Assembly (NCBI GenBank): GCA_013374015.1 | Contig: BLLL01000007.1 | Coordinates: 111,820 to 175,819 of the forward strand | Direction: 5' to 3' | DNA from: Candidatus Desulfovibrio kirbyi | GTDB lineage: Bacteria; Desulfobacterota; Desulfovibrionia; Desulfovibrionales; Desulfovibrionaceae | DNA: 64,000 nucleotides | Shown here: positions 54,790 to 62,147 of the stretch, in pieces | Position numbering within the stretch: the stretch's first letter is position 1 | Layout of the letters: every line of letters starts with the position of its first letter | Notes under the pieces: model-generated | Databases searched by the model: none | What the model saw: the letters and a program-made list of their open reading frames with translations, nothing else | What the model was told of the DNA's origin: nothing | Made by a program: the position numbers and the translations under genes

Positions 54790-55910
54790 TTACCGTCTTG
54801 GAGACGGTCGAGTTGCGGGCATGTGGGATACGCGCCCAAGATACGGAAGCTGGTACACACTTCACGCATTTTGTCACACAGGGAAGTGTGGAGCGGATCA
54901 TACAGGTTGCTTTCCACATCAGCAAAAAAAACATAGCGCCAGCACTCCCCCCGCAGGGGACGGGATTCCAGTTTGCGCATGTTGATGCCGTTTTTTGCCA
55001 GCAGGTCCAGCACGCTGGAAAGCGCGCCGGCCCTGTCCGGCAGGGTGAACAGCAGAGAGGTTTTTGCGGCGCCTGCCTGTGCGCCAGAAGGCGAGGTACG
55101 GGCTGTAGTTTCCGAATTTTTCCCTATGACGACAAAGCGCGTCCAGTTGTCCGGAGCGTCTTCAATACGCTTCGCAAGCATGGCAAGCCCTGTCATGTCC
55201 GCCAGTTTGCCGTGCCCTATGGCGGCAGCCTCTGTCTGCGCCGCAGCGCGGTGCGCCGCAGCCGCTGTGGATTCCACAGGCACAAGGGCGGCATTGGGTA
55301 AATGGGTGCGTAGCCAGCCGCCGCACTGGGCCAACGGCTGCGGGTGGGAATATACGGTGCGCACAGCGGCCAGGGATCCGGCATTACTCAACAGGTAATG
55401 AGAAATGCGCGAGAACAGTTCCGCCTGGATGAAGACAGTGTGTTTTAAAAACAGGTCAAAACTTACGCCCACCGTGCCCTGAAGGGAATTTTCCAGAGGC
55501 ACTACACCAAGTTCGCACTGGTTTGAACAGATTTCTTCAAAAATCTGGGTAATATCCGTGCAGGGATGAAAGATGGCCGCGTGCCCCAGATATTCCACAC
55601 CGGCAAAATAGGAAAATGTGCCCTCGGGACCGAGATAGGCCACGTTTTGTGGGCGCTGGAGCGCACGTGAAGAGGAGAGTATCTCGCGCCAGATGGCGCG
55701 CAGGTGCTCTTGCGGCAGGGGACCGGGATTTTTTTCAGCCAGATTGTCCATCACTTCGCGCTCGCGCAACGGCTTGAAGATGATTCCCGGTTCACCGGCC
55801 TTGATGCTGCCTACTTCACAACTGATGGCGGCGCGGCGGTTGAACAGGGCCAGCAATTCCTCGTCTATCGCGTCAATTTTTTTGCGCAGGCTTTCAAGAC
55901 GTTCTGCCAT
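54786..55910 (-). CDS. pheA: Bifunctional chorismate mutase/prephenate dehydratase
   Basis: A 374-residue P-protein. An AroQ-type chorismate mutase domain covers residues 1-85 (LRKKIDAIDEELLALFNRRA). The dehydratase domain follows (VAYLGPEGTFSYFAGVEYLG, LGVVPLENSLQGTVG, NWTRFVVIGK). A C-terminal ACT domain (LLFTLPDRAGALSSVLDLLA and ESRPLRGECWRYVFFADVE) allows phenylalanine feedback. The ATG at 55910 lies just after the dehydroquinate synthase stop. Confidence 0.93.
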   Translation of the reverse strand: MAERLESLRKKIDAIDEELLALFNRRAAISCEVGSIKAGEPGIIFKPLREREVMDNLAEKNPGPLPQEHLRAIWREILSSSRALQRPQNVAYLGPEGTFSYFAGVEYLGHAAIFHPCTDITQIFEEICSNQCELGVVPLENSLQGTVGVSFDLFLKHTVFIQAELFSRISHYLLSNAGSLAAVRTVYSHPQPLAQCGGWLRTHLPNAALVPVESTAAAAHRAAAQTEAAAIGHGKLADMTGLAMLAKRIEDAPDNWTRFVVIGKNSETTARTSPSGAQAGAAKTSLLFTLPDRAGALSSVLDLLAKNGINMRKLESRPLRGECWRYVFFADVESNLYDPLHTSLCDKMREVCTSFRILGAYPTCPQLDRLQDGK

Positions 55911-55914
55911 GCCG

Positions 55915-56898
55915 CTAGACCTCCCGTATGTCTTCGTGAATGCGCATACCGAAATGCCGCCCGGCTTCGTCAAGACGGCAGAGTACGGTATCGCCGCTTT
56001 TCATGGAAACAACGCTTAAGGGGACGCCGTCCGGCGCTGTCAGGCGTATGGTTTCGGCGTTTTGCAAAAATACCGCGCCCTTCAGCGCGCCGTTGTCCGT
56101 TTTGGCTTCGGCTTCAATAAACAGCATGGGGCGCGCTTCAATTTTGACACGTCCCAGTGTGGACAGACGAGTCTGACCATCGTGTCCCACAATCAGCACT
56201 TCGTCTCCGGCTGCAAGTTCGCCCAGGTAGGCGGTTTTGTCATGCGGCATGCGGGTGTAGGCGTGAACGCCGCCCGCATTGATTCTGAAAGGGCGCGCGG
56301 CCACATATTCGTTGCGCTCTGTTTCGGCATGAACAAGAAAGGTGAAAGCGCTGGAATTGCCCACAAGCATCCCCTGCCCGCGCTGAAGCAGGGAGAGTGT
56401 GTCCGCGCAGACGCGGTGCCCCATGCCGGCCGGCAGTACGCGGGTAATGAGGCACGGCATCAGCGTTTCCGGCGTTTGCGCCAGCTTGCACTGGGCAACA
56501 ATGTCTTTGAGGCTGCCGGCAGCCTCATGCAGCGCCACAATACCCGCAACGCCACGCTCCAGTATGCCTGAGGCCAAGCGCGCCTCGTACAGTGAACTTG
56601 CCTCGACCAGCACATGTTCACTCTGGGCCAACAGATTTTCTATGGGGATGATTTCCCATCCGCGTGCCAAAACAACGCGTTCCCCTTTGTTCATGCGCGT
56701 AAGCGCGGCTTCCTCATCGCTCTTTGCGGCGAGCGCAATACGCGCAATGCTTGATTCCGGCCAGACCTCGCAACGCGCAAGCTCTTGGGTTTGCTCAACA
56801 TAGCTGCCCGGCACGATAAGACCGTCCACGCCGGATTCAATGGCCAGCGTTACAAGAGACTTGTCAAAGGGCACACAGTGAAAATAGATACGCGCCAT
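55915..56898 (-). CDS. 3-dehydroquinate synthase II (archaeal-type AroB')
   Basis: A 327-residue enzyme of the DHQ synthase II family, which converts 2-amino-3,7-dideoxy-D-threo-hept-6-ulosonate to 3-dehydroquinate by NAD-dependent deamination and cyclisation. Conserved segments are ALHEAAGSLKDIVAQ, TRVLPAGMGHRVCADTLSLL, GMLVGNSSAFTFLVHAET, ARPFRINAGGVHAYTRMP and YLGELAAGDEVLIV. It replaces classical AroB. ATG 56898 has AGGTGA 5 nt upstream; a GTG at 56907 overlaps the upstream stop and is an alternative. Confidence 0.9.
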   Translation of the reverse strand: MARIYFHCVPFDKSLVTLAIESGVDGLIVPGSYVEQTQELARCEVWPESSIARIALAAKSDEEAALTRMNKGERVVLARGWEIIPIENLLAQSEHVLVEASSLYEARLASGILERGVAGIVALHEAAGSLKDIVAQCKLAQTPETLMPCLITRVLPAGMGHRVCADTLSLLQRGQGMLVGNSSAFTFLVHAETERNEYVAARPFRINAGGVHAYTRMPHDKTAYLGELAAGDEVLIVGHDGQTRLSTLGRVKIEARPMLFIEAEAKTDNGALKGAVFLQNAETIRLTAPDGVPLSVVSMKSGDTVLCRLDEAGRHFGMRIHEDIREV

Positions 56899-56899
56899 A

Positions 56900-57697
56900 T
56901 TATTCACCTACAATTTCAATGGCCTGATCCACTGTGGAGTTTTCATGCACTATGGCGCGCAGGGCCTTTATCAGCAGAACGCGGCGCGGATGCTGAAAGA
57001 CGTTGCGCCCTACAGAAATGCCGGAGCCGGCGGCGCGGAGGGAATCAAACACCATCTGCAAAATTTGCCGCGTGGAATCCATGCGTTCGCCGCCGGCGAT
57101 GAGCACGGGTACACAACAGGCGGACACGACAGTGGAAAAACTGTCCACATCGCCTGTGTAGGGCACCTTGACAATGTCCGCACCCAACTCTACACCCACG
57201 CGGGCGCAGTGAGCCACAACATCGGTCGCGTAGCCGTTGCTCACCTGTGGGCCGCGCGCATAGATCATCGCCAGAAGCGGCATCCCCCAATTATCGCAAG
57301 ATTCCGCCACCTTGCCAAGGTCTGCAAGCATCAGTCGCTCGTTGGGGTCGCCTAGGTTGACGTGCACGGAAACACAGTCCGCACCGTATTTGACACCTTC
57401 TTCCACAGTGCTCACCAGCGTTTTGGTGTTGCCTGACGGAGAAAGCGCGGTTGAGGCAGAAAGGTGCACGATAAGGCCGATGTCCTTACCCGCGCTGCGG
57501 TGCGCGCAACGCACAAGTCCCTTGTGCATGAGGACGGCGTCCGCGCCGCCGGTTGCCATGTCATTGACGGTTTCACGCATGTCGACAAGACCCTCCACTG
57601 CGCCGATGGTGACGCCGTGGTCCATGGGCACGATAATTGAGCGTTGATTTTGCCTGTTGATGATGCGTTCTAGCCGGACTTTTTTGCCGATATACAT
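56900..57697 (-). CDS. 2-amino-3,7-dideoxy-D-threo-hept-6-ulosonate synthase (archaeal-type AroA')
   Basis: A 265-residue class I aldolase-like TIM barrel. ADTH synthase condenses a C6 deoxyketose phosphate with aspartate semialdehyde, bypassing DAHP synthase. Seen are IIVPMDHGVTIGAVEGL at the N-terminus, KDIGLIVHLSASTALSP, KYGADCVSVHVNLGD, the Schiff-base lysine region ADIVKVPYTGD, and VLIAGGERMDS. The start ATG 57697 has AGGAG just upstream; the frame extends to 57952 but that part is leader. It is the first structural gene after the attenuator. Confidence 0.9.
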   Translation of the reverse strand: MYIGKKVRLERIINRQNQRSIIVPMDHGVTIGAVEGLVDMRETVNDMATGGADAVLMHKGLVRCAHRSAGKDIGLIVHLSASTALSPSGNTKTLVSTVEEGVKYGADCVSVHVNLGDPNERLMLADLGKVAESCDNWGMPLLAMIYARGPQVSNGYATDVVAHCARVGVELGADIVKVPYTGDVDSFSTVVSACCVPVLIAGGERMDSTRQILQMVFDSLRAAGSGISVGRNVFQHPRRVLLIKALRAIVHENSTVDQAIEIVGE

Positions 57698-57762
57698 GGT
57701 TGAAGCTCCTTTGTCCTGCATACAGCAATGCTGTTTTTGTTTAGGCGGGCATCGGTGGCCAG

Positions 57763-57800
57763 AAACAGAAAAGGCCGCCGGCTTGTCTGCCCGCGGCCTT
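57763..57800 (-). terminator. Intrinsic terminator (attenuator) in the aromatic operon leader
   Basis: On the minus strand AAGGCCGC (57800-57793) pairs with GCGGCCTT (57778-57771). The stem is extended past one G-G mismatch by GGC/GCC, with a 6-nt loop, and is followed by the T-run TTTTCTGTTT. It lies between the leader peptide stop and the first structural gene, 65 nt before the ATG. Confidence 0.8.
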
Positions 57801-57824
57801 GTGAGATTCGTCGACCTGTGCGCG

Positions 57825-57923
57825 TCAGCGATTCTCCCGACCACGGGCTTCAAAATACGCAAAAAAGCGCCAGTACTGGCCGGCAGCGTTTGTATGGGCG
57901 AGGTCAGGAAAAACATGGTGCAT
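57825..57923 (-). CDS. Leader peptide of the aromatic amino acid operon (attenuation)
   Basis: A 32-codon frame with GGAG 8 nt before its ATG. Codons 16-24 read QYWRFFAYF: seven of nine residues are aromatic (two Tyr, one Trp, three Phe) or flank them, which is far from chance. Codons 26-29 (GCC CGT GGT CGG) include a 10-nt segment (57848-57839) fully complementary, with two G-U pairs, to the 5' arm of the terminator (57798-57789). Ribosome stalling at the aromatic codons would free that segment to form an antiterminator; translation to the stop would release the terminator. Confidence 0.8.
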   Translation of the reverse strand: MHHVFPDLAHTNAAGQYWRFFAYFEARGRENR

Positions 57924-57947
57924 GACTCTGACTCCATTGTTGCTGTG

Positions 57948-57976
57948 TGCATACTCCGGCTTCAGATTTTTGTCAA
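57948..57976 (-). promoter_or_regulatory. Promoter of the aromatic amino acid operon
   Basis: On the minus strand a perfect TTGACA (57976-57971) is followed after 17 nt by TATGCA (57953-57948). The expected start near 57941 leaves just enough leader for the ribosome site (GGAG, 57935-57932) of the leader peptide. Confidence 0.6.
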
Positions 57977-58596
57977 GATGGTTTTGAAAAATTTGCGTAA
58001 AAACAGAATCTCCAAAAATATCTTGAAGTTCTCCAGCGCTTTTGCCTATACTGTCCAAAGGCGGACAGGGTACGCAAAAGGTGCGTTTTTTGTCCTGTGA
58101 AACGGTTGCGGGCGGTAGCTTTGCCTGAACGTATGCGATGTGGATATGAATGTCTGTGTCGGAAGGTATGCAGCAAGAGCGCAAAAGGCGCAAAAATTTT
58201 TGCGGGCAATTCTGATTCCAAAAATGCCAACGCGAAGAACAATTTTTCTGACAAGGTATATACGCCTCATAAAATAAATCGCATTGAGGCAATGTGCGTG
58301 ATTAACTGCAATAACGGAATATAAAAATGATTGAAATACTTAATAAATATTTTTGATAGATTTATTGAATTATGCTCAGAATTAAATAAAAGCATAAAAC
58401 TATGCGTTCCGTATAATTATGTGTGTACTATTTTTTGATTATTGAATAGGAGCCTCAGCGGAATGTTTTCGCGTTTTGACAAAGGCAACATAATTGCAGA
58501 GCTACAAGCTATTGGAAAACGAACAGCGTCAAATACAATTTTCTGCTGTTGGCTCACGAGTATCTGTTTATATTTAGAAGTCGCGGGGTGAGGGGT
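57977..58596. other. Intergenic region with an AT-rich core
   Basis: No gene is recognised. From about 58290 to 58450 the DNA is strikingly AT-rich against its surroundings and carries a short inverted repeat (AATAAAT/ATTTATT). Frames here are short and lack ribosome sites. The right edge runs into the cobQ relic, whose true 5' end is missing. Confidence 0.4.
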
Positions 58597-59398
58597 GTGC
58601 CTTTCAAGGCGCAAAACATGGCGCTCAATTCTTTTGTGACGGCGCATGGTGAAGAAATGGGCCGCGCCCAGGCGCTTCAGGGCGTGCCGAATCCGGAGTG
58701 CGGGTGCGCGTGGTGCGGCGCTTGGAAGACATTGGGCGTCCGCATGTGGCGCTTTTGCTCGGCAGTAAAAATGTTATTGTGGATTTGCGGCATTTGTACG
58801 CCTCCGGTCTTGCCGGGGCGCTTTTGCGGTTGGCGTATGACGACGCCGGCGAGGGATACGGGTGCACGGTTGTGGGCATCTGCGGAGGTCTGCAAATGAT
58901 GGGACTGGACATTGCGGACCCTTTGGGACTGGAATCCGGCGGTCGTACCGGGGCGCTTGGACTGTTGCCTTTGAACACGCGCCTTGAGCGGCAAAGCAGT
59001 TGCGCAGGGTCAGGGGAGTTGTTGCGGAAAGCTTGGCGCAAGGAGGCCCCTGTGTGGAGGGTTACGAAATCCACCACGGAGTGAGTGAGATATCCGGGTG
59101 CGAAGACGTTTGCGGGCAACGTCCCATGAAGCCTGTTATACACAATGAACATGGTCAGCCCTTGGGATTCGGCCTTGTTGAGCGGGATGGACGTGTGCGG
59201 GTATGGGGCACCTACATGCACGGCGTTTTTGATTCGGACGCCTTCCGTCATGCCTTTTTGAACGAGATACGCTGCGCGGCTGGGATGAAGCAGATGCCCG
59301 GCGTGCGCTACAATCTTGGGGCGGAATTGGACCGCTTGGCGGACACTGTTGAAAAAAATCTTGTCATGTCAGAAATTTACAAACTGTTGCTCCTGTGA
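58597..59398 (+). pseudogene. Cobyric acid synthase (CobQ/CbiP) relic
   Basis: Three blocks of CobQ survive in order but in different frames. 58597-58680 encodes [20 protein letters not shown] from near the N-terminus. From 58683 comes [20 protein letters not shown] and the glutaminase nucleophile region [12 protein letters not shown]. From about 59050 comes VEGYEIHHGVSEISG with RVWGTYMHGVFDSDAFRHA and the C-terminus. The P-loop start and some 200 central residues are deleted, and at least one more frameshift lies near 59000-59050. The gene amidated cobyrinic acid in cobalamin synthesis and cannot now work. Confidence 0.85.
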
Positions 59399-59540
59399 AA
59401 AATCACTATACGCTGACGCAGTTTATGTCTGCTTCACAGCAGTGAAAAATTGGGGCAAACTTCACGCGACAATAAAACATACCGGTTTTACATGCGTATA
59501 TGTGCAAACACATGTGACTGTGTGATAAAAGGAGTGTCCA

Positions 59541-60143
59541 ATGAATATGTCGAATTTTTTGAAAACCATTTTTCTGGCGCTGGTCATTGTCGCGGCGTTT
59601 TTTGTTCCCGTTGCTGCCGTAGTGCCGGTCGACGTCATCACCCTGCCTGCGTCTGACAAAAGCGGGGGAATGCCCTTGATGAGGGCATTAAACGAACGCA
59701 AAAGCTTGCGTGCTTTTACGGATGAGGCCATCTCCCAACAGGATCTGAGCAATCTGTTGTGGGCGGCCTTCGGCATAAACCGCGCAGACGGTCGCCGCAC
59801 CGCCCCAACAGCCAGAAATTCCCAGCAGGTGCGGATATATGCGGCAATGGCAAACGGCGTGTGGCTGTATGACGCTGCCAAACACGCGCTTTACAAGGTG
59901 CTTGAGCGTGATGTGACACAGAGTTTTCACGCCCCGCTGACGCTTGTGTACGCGGTTGCTGATGACAAGTACGGTCCCATGCACGCGGGGGCTGTTTTTC
60001 AGAATGTGGGGCTTTATTGCGCCTCGGCAGGTCTTGGCAATGTGGTGAAGGCACAGGGCGTGAATGTCCTCACAAACGATGAGTTGAAGCTGCCCGCCGA
60101 CTATGCCGTTGTCATTGTGCAATCTGTCGGCAGGCCGCGTTAA
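59541..60143 (+). CDS. Exported nitroreductase-family protein
   Basis: A 200-residue FMN-dependent nitroreductase-fold protein with an N-terminal signal peptide or anchor (residues 6-27, ending VAA). Conserved parts are ALNERKSLRAF (FMN phosphate site), LLWAAFGINRADGRRTAPTA, and a C-terminal AGAVFQNVGLYCASAGLGNV. Similar small exported members occur in anaerobes; the substrate is unknown. AAAAGGAGTG precedes the ATG. An inverted repeat (ATGTGcaaaCACAT, about 59500) sits in the promoter region and could bind a regulator. Confidence 0.82.
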   Translation: MNMSNFLKTIFLALVIVAAFFVPVAAVVPVDVITLPASDKSGGMPLMRALNERKSLRAFTDEAISQQDLSNLLWAAFGINRADGRRTAPTARNSQQVRIYAAMANGVWLYDAAKHALYKVLERDVTQSFHAPLTLVYAVADDKYGPMHAGAVFQNVGLYCASAGLGNVVKAQGVNVLTNDELKLPADYAVVIVQSVGRPR

Positions 60144-60157
60144 ATTTGACATGGGTA

Positions 60158-60186
60158 TTGACAATATCCAACTGCGGAGCTATATT
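60158..60186 (+). promoter_or_regulatory. Strong sigma-70 promoter of rpsT
   Basis: TTGACA (60158-60163), a 17-nt spacer, then TATATT (60181-60186). The match is 6/6 and 5/6 with ideal spacing, as expected for a ribosomal protein gene. The leader to the GTG is about 55 nt. Confidence 0.75.
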
Positions 60187-60244
60187 GCTCATTTGTACTT
60201 CAGCACAGTTATCGCGCCAAGACAAACAACACGGAGAACACACA

Positions 60245-60514
60245 GTGGCAAACCATAAATCCGCCGTCAAACGTCACAGACAAAGCCTTGACAAGGCTAC
60301 CCGCAACCGCGCCGCCAAAAGCCGCGTAAAAAATGCCTTCAAGGAAGTGCGCACCGCCATTGGACGAAAAGACAGGGACAAGGCCTGCAGCGCTCTTTCC
60401 GCAGCAGCGTCCGTATTGGGCAAGGCCGCCCGCAAGGGCACCCTGCACCGCAGAAGGGCCGCGCGCAAGATGTCGCGCTTGGCCTGTGCCGTCAACGCCA
60501 TAAAAGCCGGCTAA
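60245..60514 (+). CDS. rpsT: 30S ribosomal protein S20
   Basis: An 89-residue, highly basic helical protein of the small ribosomal subunit. The start is GTG 60245 with GGAG upstream, giving the standard N-terminus ANHKSAVKRHRQS; the frame is open further upstream only by chance. Family stretches RNRAAKSRVKNAFKEVR and GTLHRRRAARKMSRLA are intact. S20 genes often use non-ATG starts linked to autoregulation. Confidence 0.95.
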   Translation: MANHKSAVKRHRQSLDKATRNRAAKSRVKNAFKEVRTAIGRKDRDKACSALSAAASVLGKAARKGTLHRRRAARKMSRLACAVNAIKAG

Positions 60515-60551
60515 CCCAGCGTGAAATACGCATTATTTACATGGAGGCTTC

Positions 60552-60791
60552 ATGGCCCGTATTACTGTTGAGGATTGTCAGGAGCGTGTGGACAACCGCT
60601 TTTTGCTGGTGCAAATGGCCATCAAGCGCGTGCGCCAATACCGGGAAGGATTTGAACCACTTCTTGAAGCGCGCAACAAGGAAGTCGTCACCGCACTGCG
60701 TGAAATAGCCTCCGGCAAAATACTGCCGAGCGACATGAGTTTGTATACTCCACTGCCGGAGGGACAGACGCCGCCTTCTTCTGAAGGGTAA
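60552..60791 (+). CDS. rpoZ: DNA-directed RNA polymerase omega subunit
   Basis: A 79-residue protein with the omega N-terminus [20 protein letters not shown] and the helical core [12 protein letters not shown], followed by [16 protein letters not shown]. It assists folding of the beta-prime subunit. It sits between rpsT and dnaJ with short gaps. Confidence 0.88.
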   Translation: MARITVEDCQERVDNRFLLVQMAIKRVRQYREGFEPLLEARNKEVVTALREIASGKILPSDMSLYTPLPEGQTPPSSEG

Positions 60792-60821
60792 CCCGGATCC
60801 ACGCGATAAAAACAAATACCC

Positions 60822-61931
60822 ATGAATCAGCGCGATTACTATGAAGTTCTTGGCGTAAGCAAAAGCGCGGACGACGACGAAATCAAACTAGCATACAGAA
60901 AACTTGCCTTGCAGTACCACCCTGACCATAACCCGGGGGACGCCGAGGCGGAACGCAAATTCAAGGAAGCTGCGGAAGCGTATGATGTGTTGCGCGATTC
61001 GGACAAACGCGCGCGTTATGACCGTTTTGGGCACGCTGGCGTACAGGGCGGTGGCAGCGGTTTTGGCACCACTGAAGATATTTTTGTCCATTTCAGCGAT
61101 ATTTTTGGCGATCTTTTCGGTTTTTCCCATTCCTCACGCGGGCCGCGCGCCGTATCCGGCGATGACCTGCGCTACAATCTGAATATTACCTTTGCTCAGG
61201 CCGCAAAGGGCGATGAGATCGCCTTACGCCTGCCGAAGCGCGTTACCTGTCCTGACTGCAAGGGCAGCGGGGCTGCCCCCGGCACAAAGCCTGAAACCTG
61301 CCGCCAATGTGATGGCGCGGGTCAGGTGCGTCGTTCCCAAGGCTTTTTTCAGATTGCCATGCCCTGTCCCGTGTGCCGCGGCACAGGTCAGATGGTTGCC
61401 AAACCCTGTCCCCGGTGTAAGGGAAACGGCATTGTGGCGGACACGCGCGAACTTATCGTGCGCGTGCCGGCCGGTGTGGATACAGGCACCCGCTTGCGGG
61501 TGCGCGGCGAAGGGGAGCCGGGGCACCACAGCGGTCCGCCGGGGGACCTGTATGTTGTGCTGTCTGTTGAACCGGATAAACGCTATCAGCGCGAAGGACA
61601 AAATCTGCTCTGCACAGAAACGGTCACTTTTGTCCAAGCCGCGCTGGGGCACGAGATAGATGCCCCGGGCATTGACGGCCCATTGCCGCTTGAAATTCCC
61701 AAGGGAACCCAGAGCGGTTCCTTGTTGCGCCTGGCCGGCGAGGGATTGCCTTATCCCGGACAAAGCCGGCGCGGCGATATGCTGGTGGAGATCAGGGTGC
61801 TCACACCCACAAATCTTTCAGAACAGCAAATTGAGCTGTTGCGGGAGTTTGAACGCGCCTCCGAACAGCGCCCGCTGGAAAAAGTAAAACGCGCCGCGAA
61901 GAAGATCAAAAAAGTGATTGGTCTTGAGTAA
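60822..61931 (+). CDS. dnaJ: Chaperone DnaJ (Hsp40)
   Basis: A 369-residue type I J-protein. J domain with YYEVLGVSKSADDDEIKLAY and the HPD motif (YHPDHNPGD), a Gly/Phe-rich linker, then four CxxCxGxG zinc repeats (CPDCKGSG, CRQCDGAG, CPVCRGTG, CPRCKGNG) and the C-terminal substrate domains (DLYVVLSVEPDKRYQREGQN). It stimulates DnaK ATPase. It is encoded far from dnaK. Confidence 0.96.
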   Translation: MNQRDYYEVLGVSKSADDDEIKLAYRKLALQYHPDHNPGDAEAERKFKEAAEAYDVLRDSDKRARYDRFGHAGVQGGGSGFGTTEDIFVHFSDIFGDLFGFSHSSRGPRAVSGDDLRYNLNITFAQAAKGDEIALRLPKRVTCPDCKGSGAAPGTKPETCRQCDGAGQVRRSQGFFQIAMPCPVCRGTGQMVAKPCPRCKGNGIVADTRELIVRVPAGVDTGTRLRVRGEGEPGHHSGPPGDLYVVLSVEPDKRYQREGQNLLCTETVTFVQAALGHEIDAPGIDGPLPLEIPKGTQSGSLLRLAGEGLPYPGQSRRGDMLVEIRVLTPTNLSEQQIELLREFERASEQRPLEKVKRAAKKIKKVIGLE

Positions 61932-62135
61932 TTTCAATCTTGCCCGGGCGGCCTGTGCGTTTGAGCGACTGATCCCTGTCGCTGATGTCCGTTGGCGTTC
62001 TTTGGTTTGTCGCGGCGGCAACGATCCGCAAAGATTATTGTATGGAATTTGCGCTGCTGCGGTGTTGGCGGTGTGCGTCAGCAGGGTAACTGTGGCACAA
62101 AGAATCAGGAAACGCTGAAAAAAACTGTACGGCAT
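61818..62135 (-). CDS. Possible relic of a secreted protein opposite the dnaJ end
   Basis: The minus-strand frame begins FFQRFLILCATVTLLTHTA and continues NTAAAQIPYNN, a good signal peptide with cleavage after AAA. The remaining residues are basic and low-complexity, and the last 114 nt lie antisense to dnaJ. I recognise no family. It may be the 5' stub of a lost secreted-protein gene, or chance. Confidence 0.25.
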   Translation of the reverse strand: MPYSFFQRFLILCATVTLLTHTANTAAAQIPYNNLCGSLPPRQTKERQRTSATGISRSNAQAARARLKLLKTNHFFDLLRGAFYFFQRALFGGAFKLPQQLNLLF

Positions 62136-62147
62136 GGCGGCAGGGGA

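Noticed and set aside
57700..57952. An N-terminal extension of ADTH synthase from the in-frame ATG at 57952
   Set aside because: The frame is open but passes through the leader and terminator, has no family similarity, and the ATG at 57697 has its own ribosome site and gives the normal N-terminus.
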